The position numbers and the translations under genes are program-made. This document shows positions 43,095 through 55,224 of a stretch of DNA of 64,000 nt, piece by piece. The stretch spans positions 10,482,538-10,546,537 of the forward strand of contig CM037457.1 in NCBI GenBank assembly GCA_021014325.1. Direction: 5' to 3'. Below the pieces are notes generated by a model that did not search any database, was not told the origin of the DNA, and saw only the letters and a list, made by a program, of their open reading frames with translations. Each line of letters begins with the position of its first letter. Position 1 is the stretch's first letter. The DNA is from Plazaster borealis (taxonomy: Eukaryota; Echinodermata; Asteroidea; Forcipulatida; Labidiasteridae).

Positions 43095-46000
43095 GACTGT
43101 ATTTAATTCTTGAAGAGTTAAAGGTACAATGATTGTCACATTTATAGATGATCCATCAATGCATGTGGGTTATATACGCCACCCACTGCATCAAATGGGA
43201 TTGTAATCTACCGACGACACGAGCGCTAGCGATTCGGCGGGGGGGGGGGGGTATGCCGAGCAGGTGTGGCCCCGCAGCATTATCTCTATTTATTAACTAT
43301 ACCATCTATGTCATGTGATACCCAAGTGAATCGATCAAGATTCAGCTCACGGAAAATGTAGCACTTCATTACCGACCTGCTAGGAATCGAAAAAAAGAGC
43401 CGCTCCGACCCTCTGAGCAAAGCATCGCCATTGATCGTACAACCCTATGGAATCAGGCACAACAAATAAAAAATAACAAAACCTCCCAAAAATCTTAGCC
43501 AGTGCAGTTCAATCTCAAGCTGTAAATGTATTAGGTGCTTGCTCGAATCGGCCTCAAGTGGGAAATCTTCAAATATTGCAGCAGCGATTGCGTATTACCT
43601 GTAATTGTGATGCTATAATTTTCGATCTATGTGATCCGATGGAGTTTTCCCCTGTTCATAATAACAGCTGGTGCAGTGTCCCAAAGTATCGCAAGTTTCA
43701 TTTATACTGCGTATAGCAACTGAACACTGGAGCAAGATTTTAATGCAAAATGACTTTGTTTTCTTCTTAACATTTTAACTTACAATCACTTGGATTGAGG
43801 GAGCATGTTTCTTTCGACAGTAGGATCAAGATCTGCCAATACACGTAATACTGCCTCAAGATGATGGTTGATATTAATGGATGCATGCACACAGTCATTG
43901 TCAAGTCTTTCATACAAGTTGGGATTTAATGGAATTTACTAATGCTTTCAATGTTCCCCAGTTTGAACTCCAGGGCTTCTAATTTAACGATGATATTGTT
44001 TCTTGACTTTACGTTCTTCATCTGAAGTTTCTCACATTTATTGTTTACAGGGGAAGAAAAGCACCTGCAAAACCTATTTCAAAATGATGACCTACCTCAT
44101 CCGAAAACGTATATAGGCTATACGTGCAAAGTTAGTACACTGTACATTATTGGCGTTACAAATTCTGACGATCATTGTTTAAAATGAAAAAGTGTGTCAG
44201 AATTCATCTGCTACAGATTTAAATACATCACTCAGCCACTCGCGGATGCCTTATTGGCTACATACTGACAGAAGACATGACGGGGAAATTTGAAGAGAAA
44301 TGCAATCACGATCATGCCAAATTATGAAGACATTGCACAACTGTCTCAATGATCAAATCTGTCGTTGGATTAAGGTTTATGTCGGTCGTGCATTCCCTTT
44401 ATTAAAACAAATCAATAATGATCAGCACTTGTTTGTATGTACAAGAACAGCAAGACCACGGAAAATAACAGTGCAGTAAAATGTAACACACTTGATTACT
44501 TCAATCTTTCGCATACCAGTATTTAGTGATAATTGTTTGTACAGGTGACGGTGCAGTCAATCTGGATCACATTTTTTTCTCCAGAATTATTTTATAATAG
44601 TGCACATTATGTTAACATATCTTTATATGTCGTCAATAGACTCTACACATTAACAAATTGAACAGTCACTTCTACTGATATGAATTTCTATATTGCAAAC
44701 AGTTGTTAGATATCTACAGCTTTTACATAATACATTGTAATACACATTAGTAAAGGTCTTCTATGAAAAACCAGCAGATGATAATAATTGAAATATGCAT
44801 TCATTTTATGAAACATAACTGAAAAATTACACTGCAAAATGCCAACATCCATGGGAACGTTCGTTTGCTGAAGTCGGTCATTTGAAATATATACATGTTT
44901 AATTGTTTTTGTTTTCTTAATTCATGTAATTACCGAAAGCGTTTTCTGAATTCAGTCTTGTTTTATTCAATACAACGGCACTTAAGACATTACAATAGTT
45001 AACGCCGTGACGCTATAACCCACGTCAAGGCAAGAAGTTTGTCCATCCATGTGGTGCCGCAACATCATCAGACACTGAAACCCACTCTAACCAATTGCAA
45101 CTCCATGAACAGAAATATTGTACGTCGTCAGTTTTAATCTATGAGAGTGAATTTTAATGAAAAGGTTTAAGAATATAATTATAGACATATTTGTGTATAA
45201 TAGCTCCTGTTTTTGAGCACCATGCATGTGCGTGTAAAAAGACCAATATGAAGACGTTAATTACAAAGAGTTGGCCACACTCTAATGCAAACAGACTGCA
45301 GACTCTTCTTGCCTCGAGCCCCCATAGCGTAACTTCTCAAAATAATAATATTGTAGTCACGTATGACCATCTCGCAATATTGTTTGTTGGCAATTTGTAA
45401 GGGTTGAACATGGCCCATTACTCATTGTGGTCGGCTCGGATGTTCATATTTACCGTAACGCCCTTCGAATATAGAGTGAGGGGATAAAAAACGGCAATAA
45501 ATAAGGACATTTCACCCCAACGGTTTTTCTAACGGAAACTTTTGACTTGGGAGATCGATTAAAAACATATGTTACTAAACAGGTCATCCTAAAAGAAATT
45601 ATTGAGAACATTTTGATCGCAAAGAAAACGTCGATTTAACAAAATTGTTCAGTCTTAAACACCGTACCTTTAAAATGATTACATGCATGATTAATGTCAA
45701 TACATATGATAAGTACAATCGATTTACTTCTTTCGAGGGAAGAAAATAATATTTGCTTATAAGTAATCTCTTAAAGACACAAGTCACCTCATTTACATAA
45801 GAGATACACACACATGTTCAGTTTGAAAATAAAGCGTCCTTTGTTGAGTTTCGCAAAGAAACGTTCCTTTTCTGACGTCTTATACTCTGAATAACTTGAA
45901 AGTACCCGATGCGAGGAATAATTTAATGAACTAATCAAATTACAATGACACTGGGTGGGTTCGAAAAAAGCTTTTAGCTTTCATTAATAGCCATTAACCT

Positions 46001-47420
46001 TACGTAAAACATTTTAGATCGAAAACCAGCGTGTTTAAGGTTGAATACCGACCCTTTTAAATTCATATTGCACAAAGCTAAACGTAATGACAAATTCAAG
46101 TTTTGCGGTGCAACATTTTCAAGTAATAAAGGTTGAACACTTGTTTTGTTTGTTTGTTTGTGCGCTTGTCTGGGTTTTTTTGTTTGGAAATATCTTAACT
46201 ATCCGATTGCCATTGAAGTAGAAGCAATTCATTTATGAAAAAGGCGACCATTACTAAATTACAAAAATTAAAAGAAACCAGTCAACCATGAAAGATTACC
46301 ACAGCGCGTTACGAAGATTACGCTACAGTTTGAAGTGGGCATAAGTGCTTTTTAGCTCTCGATGTAATCAACCAGAGATTTTCCTAATACATTAAACGGA
46401 AAATTCAATAAATCCAGAATTGTCTGCAGTCCATTGTCGCCTGTCAAGTCAAGTGTCTTGTCAAACGCGTCATATCATTAAAAAAAAAACTTAAAAACCC
46501 TCCATCAGAAAACGTCTAATCCAAGGGAGAATATTTCATGATAAGATTACAGGGTTATCAATCACTGGTCAAGTTTTAATTGAATATAAAGGGAGAAACC
46601 GGCAAAATGTAAAGCTTAACTCAATTTAATTAGAAGCAAGTTTAGTCAATAGTTTGCTCTCTGTCAAGAGTACTAAACAACCCTTTTTAGTATCTGCGGA
46701 CAGGAACACTCACAGGTTTTGTTTTGTGTGTGAGCGTGTTTACCCGTTGAATGTTTGAAAGAGCGAGGACGTCCCGTTTCGTTTTCGTGTACAAACCCAA
46801 TGGGGACGTCGCTAAAAAAAACTGTCCAAACAATGGGAGAACAAAGAGAAGTCCTCGATTAGCGGGATTCACAAACGTGTGTGTGTGTGTCTGGTGTTTA
46901 CTTATTACAATTTTTTTGTTTTATGCTTTTCTAAAAGCTAAGCAAATATTGAAGCGAATCAAGATTGGTAAGTGGTGGTTCCTGAATCAATTTTGAAAGG
47001 CTCCTCGCTGCAGGCAAAAGCAAACAAGCAATGATAACGAAAATTTTAGCGTGTTAAGGTGGAGATAGAGGTGTATAAAGACGCTTCCCCCCATCGGTAA
47101 AAACATCTCATGAATAAAATATTCCCCCAAACCGCTGTCCTTGAATATGTATTTAAAAAAATAAGCAAATACAAAAAGAGAAGTAAATTTCACCAGTGCA
47201 TGCAGCACATCAGATCAGCATCGCTCATTATCACATTATTATTGTGTATGGCGCCGGAATACTAAAATATTTAAGCTTATGGGTTTTAATAATTTACAGG
47301 GTTGTCCGTCATTGTGTTTGCAAAATAACTGTTCGACTTTGGGGATTTAGTTATTTGAATTGTATGGTTTAAAAGTCTTTTTTTTTCGACGTCATAATTT
47401 GATTTGATTAATTTTAATTC
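43095..47420. other. Intergenic DNA, no gene recognised
   Basis: A 4.3-kb stretch with a G13 run at about 43238-43251 and no coding motif. A GT-rich run lies at about 46877-46892. Small frames such as 45191-45400 and 46751-46996 show no domain. Upstream exons or regulatory DNA of distant genes cannot be excluded. Confidence 0.4.
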
Positions 47421-47560
47421 CTGACGATGACCAGAGCAAGCTAGTCGAAACGTTGAGACCTATTGTAGTTATTAACGAGAAGTCCCCCCGATCCACATAG
47501 CGAAAGTAGTAGTCCCGCTCGATTTCCTACCTCGCGCCCAGGAATAAGAAGGACATTTCT

Positions 47561-47752
47561 TTTCAGAACTGAGAAGTCTCCCGAATTCCGAATATTCTAC
47601 TCTGCGGCATATAAGCAAGACAAGTTCTCAAAGAACAAAATCTATTAGCAAGTAGATTTCAGAACTGAGAAGTCTCCCGAATTCTCAATATTCTACTCTG
47701 CGGCAGTAGAATAATAAGCAAGACAAGTTCTCAAAGAACAAAATCTACGTAG
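47561..47752. repeat. 96-bp tandem doublet
   Basis: Units start at 47561 and 47657 (TTTCAGAACTGAGAAGTCTC) and each ends with TTCTCAAAGAACAAAATCTA. The second unit has an extra GTAGAATAA. Confidence 0.9.
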
Positions 47753-47762
47753 ATATCACATG

Positions 47763-47996
47763 CACTGCGAAAACCGGGTGTTAAAATTGACACCATGGGT
47801 GTTGTCACATATAGATACCAAAAAGAATCAACATTTACACCACCTGGTGTTAAAATAACCAAAATTTCAGCCAAAACAATTACATTGGTGTTATTTTAAC
47901 ACCTTATAATGTTAATTTTGATTCTTTCTTCGGTATCTATATGTGACAACACCCATGGCCCATGGTGTTAATTTTAACACCACAGTTTTTGCAGTG
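47763..47996. mobile_element. CACTG-ended MITE nested in an older repeat
   Basis: A 234-bp element from CACTGCGAAAACC to GTTTTTGCAGTG. Its arms pair over about 55 bp (GGTGTTAAAATT, ACACCATGGGTGTTGTCACA, TATAGATACC), so the whole unit folds on itself. Flanks ATG and GTG suggest a 3-bp target duplication with one change, and the uninterrupted site can be seen in the other family copy (CACATGGTATTACCG on the minus strand near 5015). The CACTG start fits CMC/CACTA-like elements. Confidence 0.85.
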
Positions 47997-48157
47997 GTGT
48001 TACCGCAAACCAATATAAGTTTATTTAGGTTACGAAAAAAATCTTATTCTTGAATAATAGGTAAACGTCAAGTCTCACAAATAAACGGTTCAGTAAGGTC
48101 TGTGGTCAGAAACTAAAAGTTCATTTTGTAAATCATTACAACAAACAATCTGAAACC

Positions 48158-48372
48158 TAAAGGTATAGGGTCATCAATTGGTAAGATACTCCAAAAATGA
48201 ATGACCATGGAAACTATGAGTTGCAGAAAATCCCATGCTGTTGATAGTATAAACTATTTTGAGAAAGGATTCCCATTCGAAGTAATATGGTTTGGATAAT
48301 TTTTCACCCCAAAACATTTGAATCTGAGAAACGATTCATGCATGGATCGTTTCTCAGATTTCTGAGGGTTGG
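48158..48372. mobile_element. Truncated TTGGTAA-family MITE with perfect hairpin
   Basis: Shares AAAGGTATAGG.., TTGGTAA, GCTGTTGATAGTATAAAC and TTGAATCTGAGAAA with the element at 62153-62533. It ends in a perfect 15-bp stem, AATCTGAGAAACGAT / ATCGTTTCTCAGATT, around TCATGCATGG (48320-48360). The right half of the element is missing. Confidence 0.75.
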
Positions 48373-50369
48373 TGTCCATTCGCGAATGCTGCACCCAGAG
48401 ATGCGGTTGGTACAGGTACCCGCTTTCACATCGCTAAACGTGGATGGATTCGACGTTCGTGTGAAAATTCCGTGACAGTTCTTTGCTGTTTCTCAGCAAG
48501 ACACTGTATTCAGCTGAAACTTTCATATCTGACTTTTATTTATCTTTCTTTATATTTGTTGCCTATAAATCAGTATTACGTTGATCAACTCCAATCTATG
48601 ACCCCACCTTTAAGTGCGTATAGAACAAATCCAATAATGAAACTGTGTCTTAATATAAAGCAATATTTGATGACGAAAAATATTTCCCCTTTATTATTGT
48701 CTACGGAGTGATTCTAAACTGCAGACTTTCGGCTTGATTAATATTAGTAATTTTGACAAGGCAAATTTATTTTGGTATAATTGGTGATGACAAAATATAA
48801 GGGGTTAAATGGCAATATAATAGCCACGCCCATATTACGGCATTGGCGAAGATTGCATGTTTACTTTCATCCATTAAACGACACCTAATTGCAATTGTGT
48901 CGAGACACGTCCCTTTGTACCGGTCGTTGGACACGGTTTGTTTTTACAATATTGGAGACGAATGTTTTGAAACACCGAGTAATGTATAGTAATTGCACGA
49001 GACACGCGTCACTAGACCATGGCAATCATGCATAAATGGCTGGGCTTTGTTTGACATTTCAATATATCATATCATTCACCTTGTTTCAACTGTACACCAC
49101 TACTGTTTTTTGAGATTATCTTAAGATAGTCGGAGATTTCGTTTTTTTACACACATCACACCTTAATACAAATGACCAGTTATAATTTTTTAAAAAAATT
49201 AAAAACCAAAAAACAACAACAACAAAACCTTTAAATGTATCATTAAAGCGTAGAAATGACAGAGCGCAGTTTAAAATTAAATATTCAGAGTGGCAATCGC
49301 CATCAGAAATAGATTATGTTCAGTTTCATTAATTTTTAACAAGGACGCAATTATGCTCGACATTCAGTTAAATTCGTTTCGATCGGCACTATATTGCACG
49401 TAGGCTAAACATTAGAGACCTTTTCTTAATATAACGACACAGTGAATAAGGTATGTTGTTCCCACATCCCACTTTAAACTAGCCTTTCTGCAGTCATGGT
49501 TGTTTAAGTTTAGATTTAACTGGAGGTTCTACGAGCAATCCTCAATTACCAGTCAGTTGTATATAACGTAAATCGAATTCTACATGCAATCACAGTCAGA
49601 TTAATTCGACATAACCATTTGATTGAAGAAACAGCATGGATTGATAAATCCTCCTATGTGCCTTATCTTTTCCTGGATCTAAATTTACTCTGCTGATGTT
49701 TGCACCAAATTCACGGCCAAATCTAACATTTTGATTGGATTTGGGTTTCAAATTAAACGGCTTCCGATTACAATCCCCGGGTTTATTGGATCAACCATCA
49801 CCAATATAATTTGACATTTTCGCTGATGGTAGGAATACTTAGCGTTGTCAAGTCTGACTGTAACTTACGGTACTGAGTGACTGTGAATACAAGCACAACC
49901 CAGGATATTTACTTTATTGGACGTCACTGTCCCTCATAACATCACACTGCCCAACTTTACAGTGTCCAGGGAAATCGCAATTTTATTGTGTTCGGAAAGA
50001 AAATCAGGTTTGAGTACATCGCCTGTTTAGCCGAATTTGCTCAAAGAAATGATCATATCAACCGAATCGAAGACGGAATTACCCTTGGGTTCGTATTAAG
50101 GAATAAAAGCCCAAGTCTTAAATGCAGTTTAAAGACAGCCGAAGTATGATCAAGCTCAGTGCGGAAGTGGGCTTCCGTTTTACAGCTAAATCAAAGGTTT
50201 GGTTTTTTAAGCTGAATCTCAGCTTTAATAGGTCTTGAACCGTTTTAATTTGCTTATCCATGCATGCAATGACTGATGTCATACCGGTATATACTTTAAT
50301 TGTTTAACTGGACAAGTGACACGCAATATTATGATTTTGCCAGAATGACGTAGAACACACACTAACAAC
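48373..50369. other. Intergenic DNA downstream of the GPCR gene
   Basis: No gene or named repeat. A minus-strand AATAAA (TTTATT at 49982-49987) is the nearest canonical polyadenylation signal downstream of the GPCR stop, about 0.8 kb away; ATTAAA variants lie closer, near 50245 and 50297. Use of any of these is unproven. Confidence 0.35.
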
Positions 50370-50585
50370 TCCCACAGCTCTGGAATGACTCGGATTCCGG
50401 ATGCCGTGGGACCTGACCCATTTCTGGGTCAAGCTGACCGGGAATCTGAGTGAAAATTACCAGGAAAAGGGGTCAAACTGACGCAGAATCCGAATTTAAG
50501 TCCCATTTTGTATAATCACTTTCCGCGTCAGCCTGAGCCCATGGGACCCGGAATCCGGGTCAATTCTGACCCAGGGAGATTGTAG
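50370..50585. mobile_element. Foldback element with GACCCA/TGGGTC arms
   Basis: Left part has GATTCCGGATGCCGTGGGAC, CTGACCCATTTCTGGGTCA; right part has CCATGGGACCCGGAATCCGG, GTCAATTCTGACCCAGGGAG. Arms are diverged inverted copies of about 60 bp with internal small palindromes. It lies within the probable 3' UTR region of the GPCR gene. Confidence 0.6.
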
Positions 50586-50800
50586 AGTGCACCGTTTTGT
50601 AAAACATACACATTCAAGTAATAGTACATACAATCTACAGTATCACTATCATGTAGATAACAGACCAACTCCAAAATTCAATTTATGTTTTCGTTCAATA
50701 TGCAACGTGCGACGATCATTTCGTATACATAACGTACCAGGTGTACAGAGCCGACGTACTTCACGTTCAACGACACCAAAACAAGTTTTGTAAATCTCCT

Positions 50801-51967
50801 TCATAAAATTTCGTCTCGCGTTGCATTTTGTCCCCGCAAAGAAGAGGTCCTAAACTCGTTGTTGTGGGCAGCATCATTTTCCGTGCGTCTAGATCCTCTT
50901 TTAGAAATGTTCCCACGGCACATAAACGCAGCTTTAAAATTCGCCCTGTACCTATGGCTGAGCAGGGTATAAATCAAAGGGTTTGCCACCGAGTTAATAT
51001 AGGCCATTACACGAGATATTTCATACATTAATTCCTCTATTTTCAGCGGAAGGATATCGGGGCCTTGCAGACTTTTGATGACTTGGAATAAGCACATAAG
51101 TTCGAATGGAAACAGACAACAGAAGAAGACCACACCATTGACGACTAGCATCTTGGCTATCTGATTCCTCATAGCCACGTTCTTGTCCTGTGACATTCCA
51201 TGATGACCAAGGTTCTGTATGGACCGGTCAAGGCTTCGAATGATGTTGATGTAGAGAAATACATTCAGCGCGAATGCAGAAAAGAAAGGTACCGTCTGGA
51301 TGACATTGATGAACTTGTCCACCCAAATATTGTGGGACCTGCAAACGTATATCTCTGCAGGCCAATCTTTGTACGTGTCGTCGCCCGGAGGCCAATCGAG
51401 ACAGTACTTGACAAATTTACTTCTGGAAGGAATCAGACAGGCTGCAACGCAGAAGGCGAACATCCAGCACCCGATGCTAGTCGGCAATGCATTCTTGGTC
51501 CGCCTTAGTTTTGAGGTCTGCGGACGACGCACGGCCAAGTAACGGTCGAAAGACACCAAAGTGATGAAACAGAGTGAAGCAAAATAGGTCAGATCTGCCA
51601 GAAGGGATATCACAATGCATGCAATAGGTCCATGTGGACTATCGTCCCCGGGCACCGGTGAATTTGCGTATAACCAAATCTTATCGACGATTGCACTGAC
51701 CAAAAACAGTATGTCGGCAACTGCCAAGTTCGTCAAATACCAGTTAGTGACGGTTCGCATCTCAGGTCGACGATACACCACAAAAATAAAACCGGAGTTT
51801 CCCAGTAAACCAAGCAAGAGCAGAATAGGAAAAAGAACCGTTATGGAGAAAATTTGTCCCTCATGATAAGTCCATTCATCCACAAAGTCATACGTGATAT
51901 TTTTATAAAGCTCCGGATCACAATTAATTCTTATTGCCGAGAAGTTAGAATAGTTGTAAACAGCCAT
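50801..51967 (-). CDS. Rhodopsin-family (class A) neuropeptide-type GPCR, single exon
   Basis: A 388-residue intact frame with seven hydrophobic segments. The extracellular N-terminus (about 1-38) has N-glycosylation sites at N5, N8 and N23. TM1 holds GN56-57, TM2 LAVAD with D85, C117 starts TM3 and can pair with an ECL2 cysteine (C189 or C209), DRY is 141-143 followed by LAVRRP, W168 is in TM4, TM6 has CCLFPF with P287, and TM7 ends NPLIY (329-333) followed by an amphipathic helix and C350 for palmitoylation. The TM6 tryptophan of CWxP is leucine and the TM5 proline is not at the usual spacing. The YINSVANPLIY...HRYRANFKAAF segment resembles invertebrate neuropeptide receptors of the thyrotropin-releasing-hormone-receptor-like group, but ligand is not predictable. 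The start has a strong context (AAC ATG G). Expected to signal through G proteins at the plasma membrane. It looks like the only intact host gene here. Confidence 0.93.
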   Translation of the reverse strand: MAVYNYSNFSAIRINCDPELYKNITYDFVDEWTYHEGQIFSITVLFPILLLLGLLGNSGFIFVVYRRPEMRTVTNWYLTNLAVADILFLVSAIVDKIWLYANSPVPGDDSPHGPIACIVISLLADLTYFASLCFITLVSFDRYLAVRRPQTSKLRRTKNALPTSIGCWMFAFCVAACLIPSRSKFVKYCLDWPPGDDTYKDWPAEIYVCRSHNIWVDKFINVIQTVPFFSAFALNVFLYINIIRSLDRSIQNLGHHGMSQDKNVAMRNQIAKMLVVNGVVFFCCLFPFELMCLFQVIKSLQGPDILPLKIEELMYEISRVMAYINSVANPLIYTLLSHRYRANFKAAFMCRGNISKRGSRRTENDAAHNNEFRTSSLRGQNATRDEIL

Positions 51968-52700
51968 GTTGAAACTTTGATGTCACTCTAGAATAGCAAA
52001 AGGAGTAAATCGTTCTTGGCGTGCCCCAGCCCTAAACGTTCGCTTTCTCCGTGCTGGACATCACACTGAGAGGTTACGGCGCGCAGCATCCTCCCTTTTA
52101 GCAGCCAGGAGTTGGGATTGAATGGCAGACATGCGCACTTGTCTGATTCCTGCCAATGATAGCCAGCCTGATATTCGCTGTGTATATTGCAGTCACCGCG
52201 CTTGCCCTTGTCTACCTCCTGCACTCTACACACGGCAATATTGTGCCGCCGTAGCAAAATCGTTTCATTTGAACGTACAGGTAGTGTTCCAATCTTGAGA
52301 CTGTTTCGGCTCTAACATCGAGTAATGTGTGTATGTTCAGGGCGCTGCCTTGTTTAAACGATTGCGACAAATTACTAACTCACGCAAATAACAAACAACA
52401 ATTGTTAAACCAAGACCGAATAAACGAGGCCATCGTAAAAGAAAAAAGAAAAGAAAAAAATAACTGCCAATTAAGTGAATAAAACTCTATAAAACATTGC
52501 AGTGGACGAAAATCCACAAAATCTACAGCATGCATCAACAATTTAACTTGATTGAAATGGCTCAAGAAAACAAAACAAAAACAGTACGCGATATTTAAAG
52601 CTACATGTTTTATTATAGAGTACACTGTGGTAAACCATTATATGGCAATCAAAACAACTTATTTTTCCTTCAGGAAATATTTAGCTATTGACCCCTTGCA
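51968..52700. other. Upstream region of the GPCR gene
   Basis: Contains the presumptive 5' UTR and promoter. A TATA-like TTTTATAG on the minus strand at about 52489-52496 is weak evidence. The minus-strand frame 51988-52257 has no recognisable domain and does not run into the receptor frame. Confidence 0.35.
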
Positions 52701-52708
52701 TGACGTCA
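52701..52708. promoter_or_regulatory. cAMP-response-element octamer
   Basis: Perfect palindromic TGACGTCA, 734 bp upstream of the GPCR start codon. CREB/ATF-family proteins bind this octamer; function here is inferred only from sequence. Confidence 0.45.
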
Positions 52709-52882
52709 CACGCGGCTACTGTCTGCCCGCCCATGGTCTGCCATTTTGGGAGACAAATTGAATGTAAATAAATGGTGAGCTTGTAAACACGCTCGCGTCG
52801 CCAAAAATGCCAGCTCATATATAAAACATGGCGAAACTGCCCCCCCCCCCCCAAATGGCACAACCAAGATTGATTGTGATGG

Positions 52883-52890
52883 TGACGTCA
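52883..52890. promoter_or_regulatory. Second cAMP-response-element octamer
   Basis: Perfect TGACGTCA, 174 bp further upstream than the first. A run of 14 Cs lies between the two sites (about 52840-52853). Confidence 0.45.
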
Positions 52891-53341
52891 GGTGAATTGG
52901 GTCAATACGTTTGTTACATCTGCATAAGCTCATTCGAATTCCCCTTTTTTAGGGGGGAGTGGGAGCTGATGACAGAACATACGACTTTATTCAATAAGAC
53001 TTGTCTGAGGAATGTCCAAATCTTTGCAGAGTAATTTGGGCGATTTGAGCCCAATCAGATCTGGAGCCACCCAACCTTCGAGTACACTGGTCTAGAATAA
53101 CGACCCCCTAAGGTGGGGATTTGCCGGAGTCTGTGGCGCCGTTAACAAATCCACAGAGAACGACGGGAAATTGCTGTAGTGCTGCCATTGTACGCATTGT
53201 TTTCATTTATTTACACTGACAAAACGAGTTGATTTCAAACGTGATTTTATAGAGATTCTTTCGTTTTTAGTGTCGGAGGATAAAGAATTACAGTTTGTCT
53301 TTTAGTATTTTTGAGAACTTTATAACGTTCAGGTTGTTTAC
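52891..53341. other. No feature seen
   Basis: Unassigned DNA between the CRE-like sites and the next MITE. Confidence 0.3.
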
Positions 53342-53706
53342 TTACAGGGATTGTATACGTTTGGTAATTAGAACCAAATTTTTGTTTCAATCTATAGTTG
53401 TAGATATATATAACATAAAACTAACCTGTGAACATTTCATGTCAAAAAGTGGTGCGTTTTTGAGATATTGCCGAAAATCTGGAACGGTTTGTCCACGCAG
53501 GAAGAATAATCTGCAATTGGAGATGAGTTACTGCCGTAACGCCTCTCAGATTCAAATAAAAAGTGATATATTTTTCAATAACTGCAGTACTTCGAAGTGA
53601 AAAGTTCCTCAAAATGCATTATCCAAAGCTGCTGTACTACTTACCAAGTAAGTTTTTATTGCCATTAATTTTCAGAGTAATTACCAAACATGTACAGACC
53701 CTTTAA
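53342..53706. mobile_element. TTGGTAATTA-family MITE, TTAA-flanked at one end
   Basis: Left end TTACAGGGATTGTATACGTT then TGGTAATTAG; right end GTAATTACCAAACATGTACA then GACCCTTTAA. These are diverged inverted repeats. The right edge has TTAA at 53703-53706, and the left TTAC is probably a mutated TTAA. The 101-residue plus frame (53295-53600) is an accident inside the element. Confidence 0.78.
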
Positions 53707-55224
53707 ACGTGTGTTACACAACATGTTCTTGTTTACCACTTATATTATTCTAAAAGGGAATTCGCAATTGCTTTTTCAAATACTGAAAACTGCGACCAAG
53801 TATGCCATCACTATTTACAAGGCAAATGTTGCCCCGTACCAATACAAACCAAGCATATTTGGATATTAAGTAAAAAGTATACGCAATATATCAGCAACTT
53901 ACTGACTATGCCAAAATACTCTTTAAACTCAAGATAATAACATTATGACGTGTTTGGCATGCACTGTAGCACTGAAATTGCTTTGATATTGTCGAACGAG
54001 TATCTTAATAACAGGCTCTGCCAGATGATAATAATGCTTAAAAGCTTGAACAAGATGTTTATACAATTATTTGGCAATCCAATAAACGGGTAAAATTCAG
54101 CGTGAAGCATTAGTGTCAAAAGTGCTATTATAGCAGATGGAAACGTCTATCGCTCAGCCTGAGTAACAATGATTGTCTCTGCGATTGTTCTGAGGAGTAA
54201 CATTTGAGAATGGGTTTCTGAGGTAAATGCTTTATTGTGTCAATCAACCAAAGGTGTGGTTTACATTTTGAAGGTATAATATACTCCACGTGAGGATGAC
54301 TAGCTTATTAGATCATGACATTGTATCATGTCGTGTCGAGAAAATGTCTCGACTAGTCAATGCGTGCAAAGAGCCCCCGTTCTCTATACACAATAACGGC
54401 AGCAAAATTGACAAACAACGTGTGGATCAAATTGTGTTTAGCCCACGGCACCAACTTCGATGTTGTGCGAGTTAAATTATTTCCAAAAGACAACTTGTAG
54501 TTGTATAGTTCAATTCACAAAATAACCTGAAAGGAGAAAACGCCATTAGGAGGACAAAAGTTGGTCAATGTGACCCAAGGCAGTGCTTTCAGACCCCTGC
54601 AGTAGTAAAGCTTGTGACTTGTTTAATTTCACGCTTCATAAATCTTTTCAGAGGTGTTACAATATTTGTCGAACTATAAAGCTAACGTTAAAGCTTATAT
54701 TATTTAAAATATATATATCATTTGTGCTCTACATCCAATGGTTTATTTAAACACAATTACAGCAAAACCGGTAGTACTTTTGATTAATTATAATGAAAAT
54801 TACATTAAAGTTATAAAAGGAAAATGTCAGTACTAATTTCATTTTTTAGTTATAGGTTTATAAACTTGAGTTCACCCAATTTGTTTTTGTGGCTTCAGAG
54901 AATATGTTTCCAAAACCTGAGAGCTACTTCTGCATAAATTGAAACCTCTCATTAAAATTTGTCTTTCTTTCTTTTTCATTTTGTTTATATCAAAAAGCTC
55001 TTAGTTTTAGAACGTAAAGCAAACCTGTGTTTAGTTTACAGACAAAACGTACAATCAAATGGATTTATGCCTCGCGGGGCACTTAGTAACTGAACAGTAT
55101 TAACTTCTATCCACCGCAAATCAATTTTTATTTTCACAATTTTAAGAAATGTGGGTACAATTTTAATGGTGTGAGTACTGTCGTCCACTACTCAGGGCAA
55201 ATGGCACCGTGTGTCATACCAGTC
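53707..55224. other. Intergenic DNA, no feature recognised
   Basis: AT-rich, no coding motif. A short AT dinucleotide-like run lies at about 54709-54719. Confidence 0.35.

Larger units (their letters stand above)
47421..48010 (+). repeat. Second copy of the CTGANGA...GAAA dispersed repeat
   Basis: Motif at 47421-47465 (CTGACGATGACCAG, AGCAAGCTAGTCGAAA, CGTTGAGACC), followed by GGCAGTAGAATAATAAGCAA, TCTCAAAGAACAAAATCTAC and finally TTACCGCAAACCAATATAAG. It corresponds block by block to the reverse complement of 4985-5146. It is enlarged by a 96-bp internal duplication (47561-47752) and by an inserted element (47763-47996). Confidence 0.75.

Noticed and set aside
51200..51866. Plus-strand frames opposite the GPCR
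   Set aside because: Shadows of a long conserved coding sequence on the minus strand.
54290..54475. Small frame at 54.3 kb as a host exon
   Set aside because: No domain, and no splice or composition evidence beyond chance.
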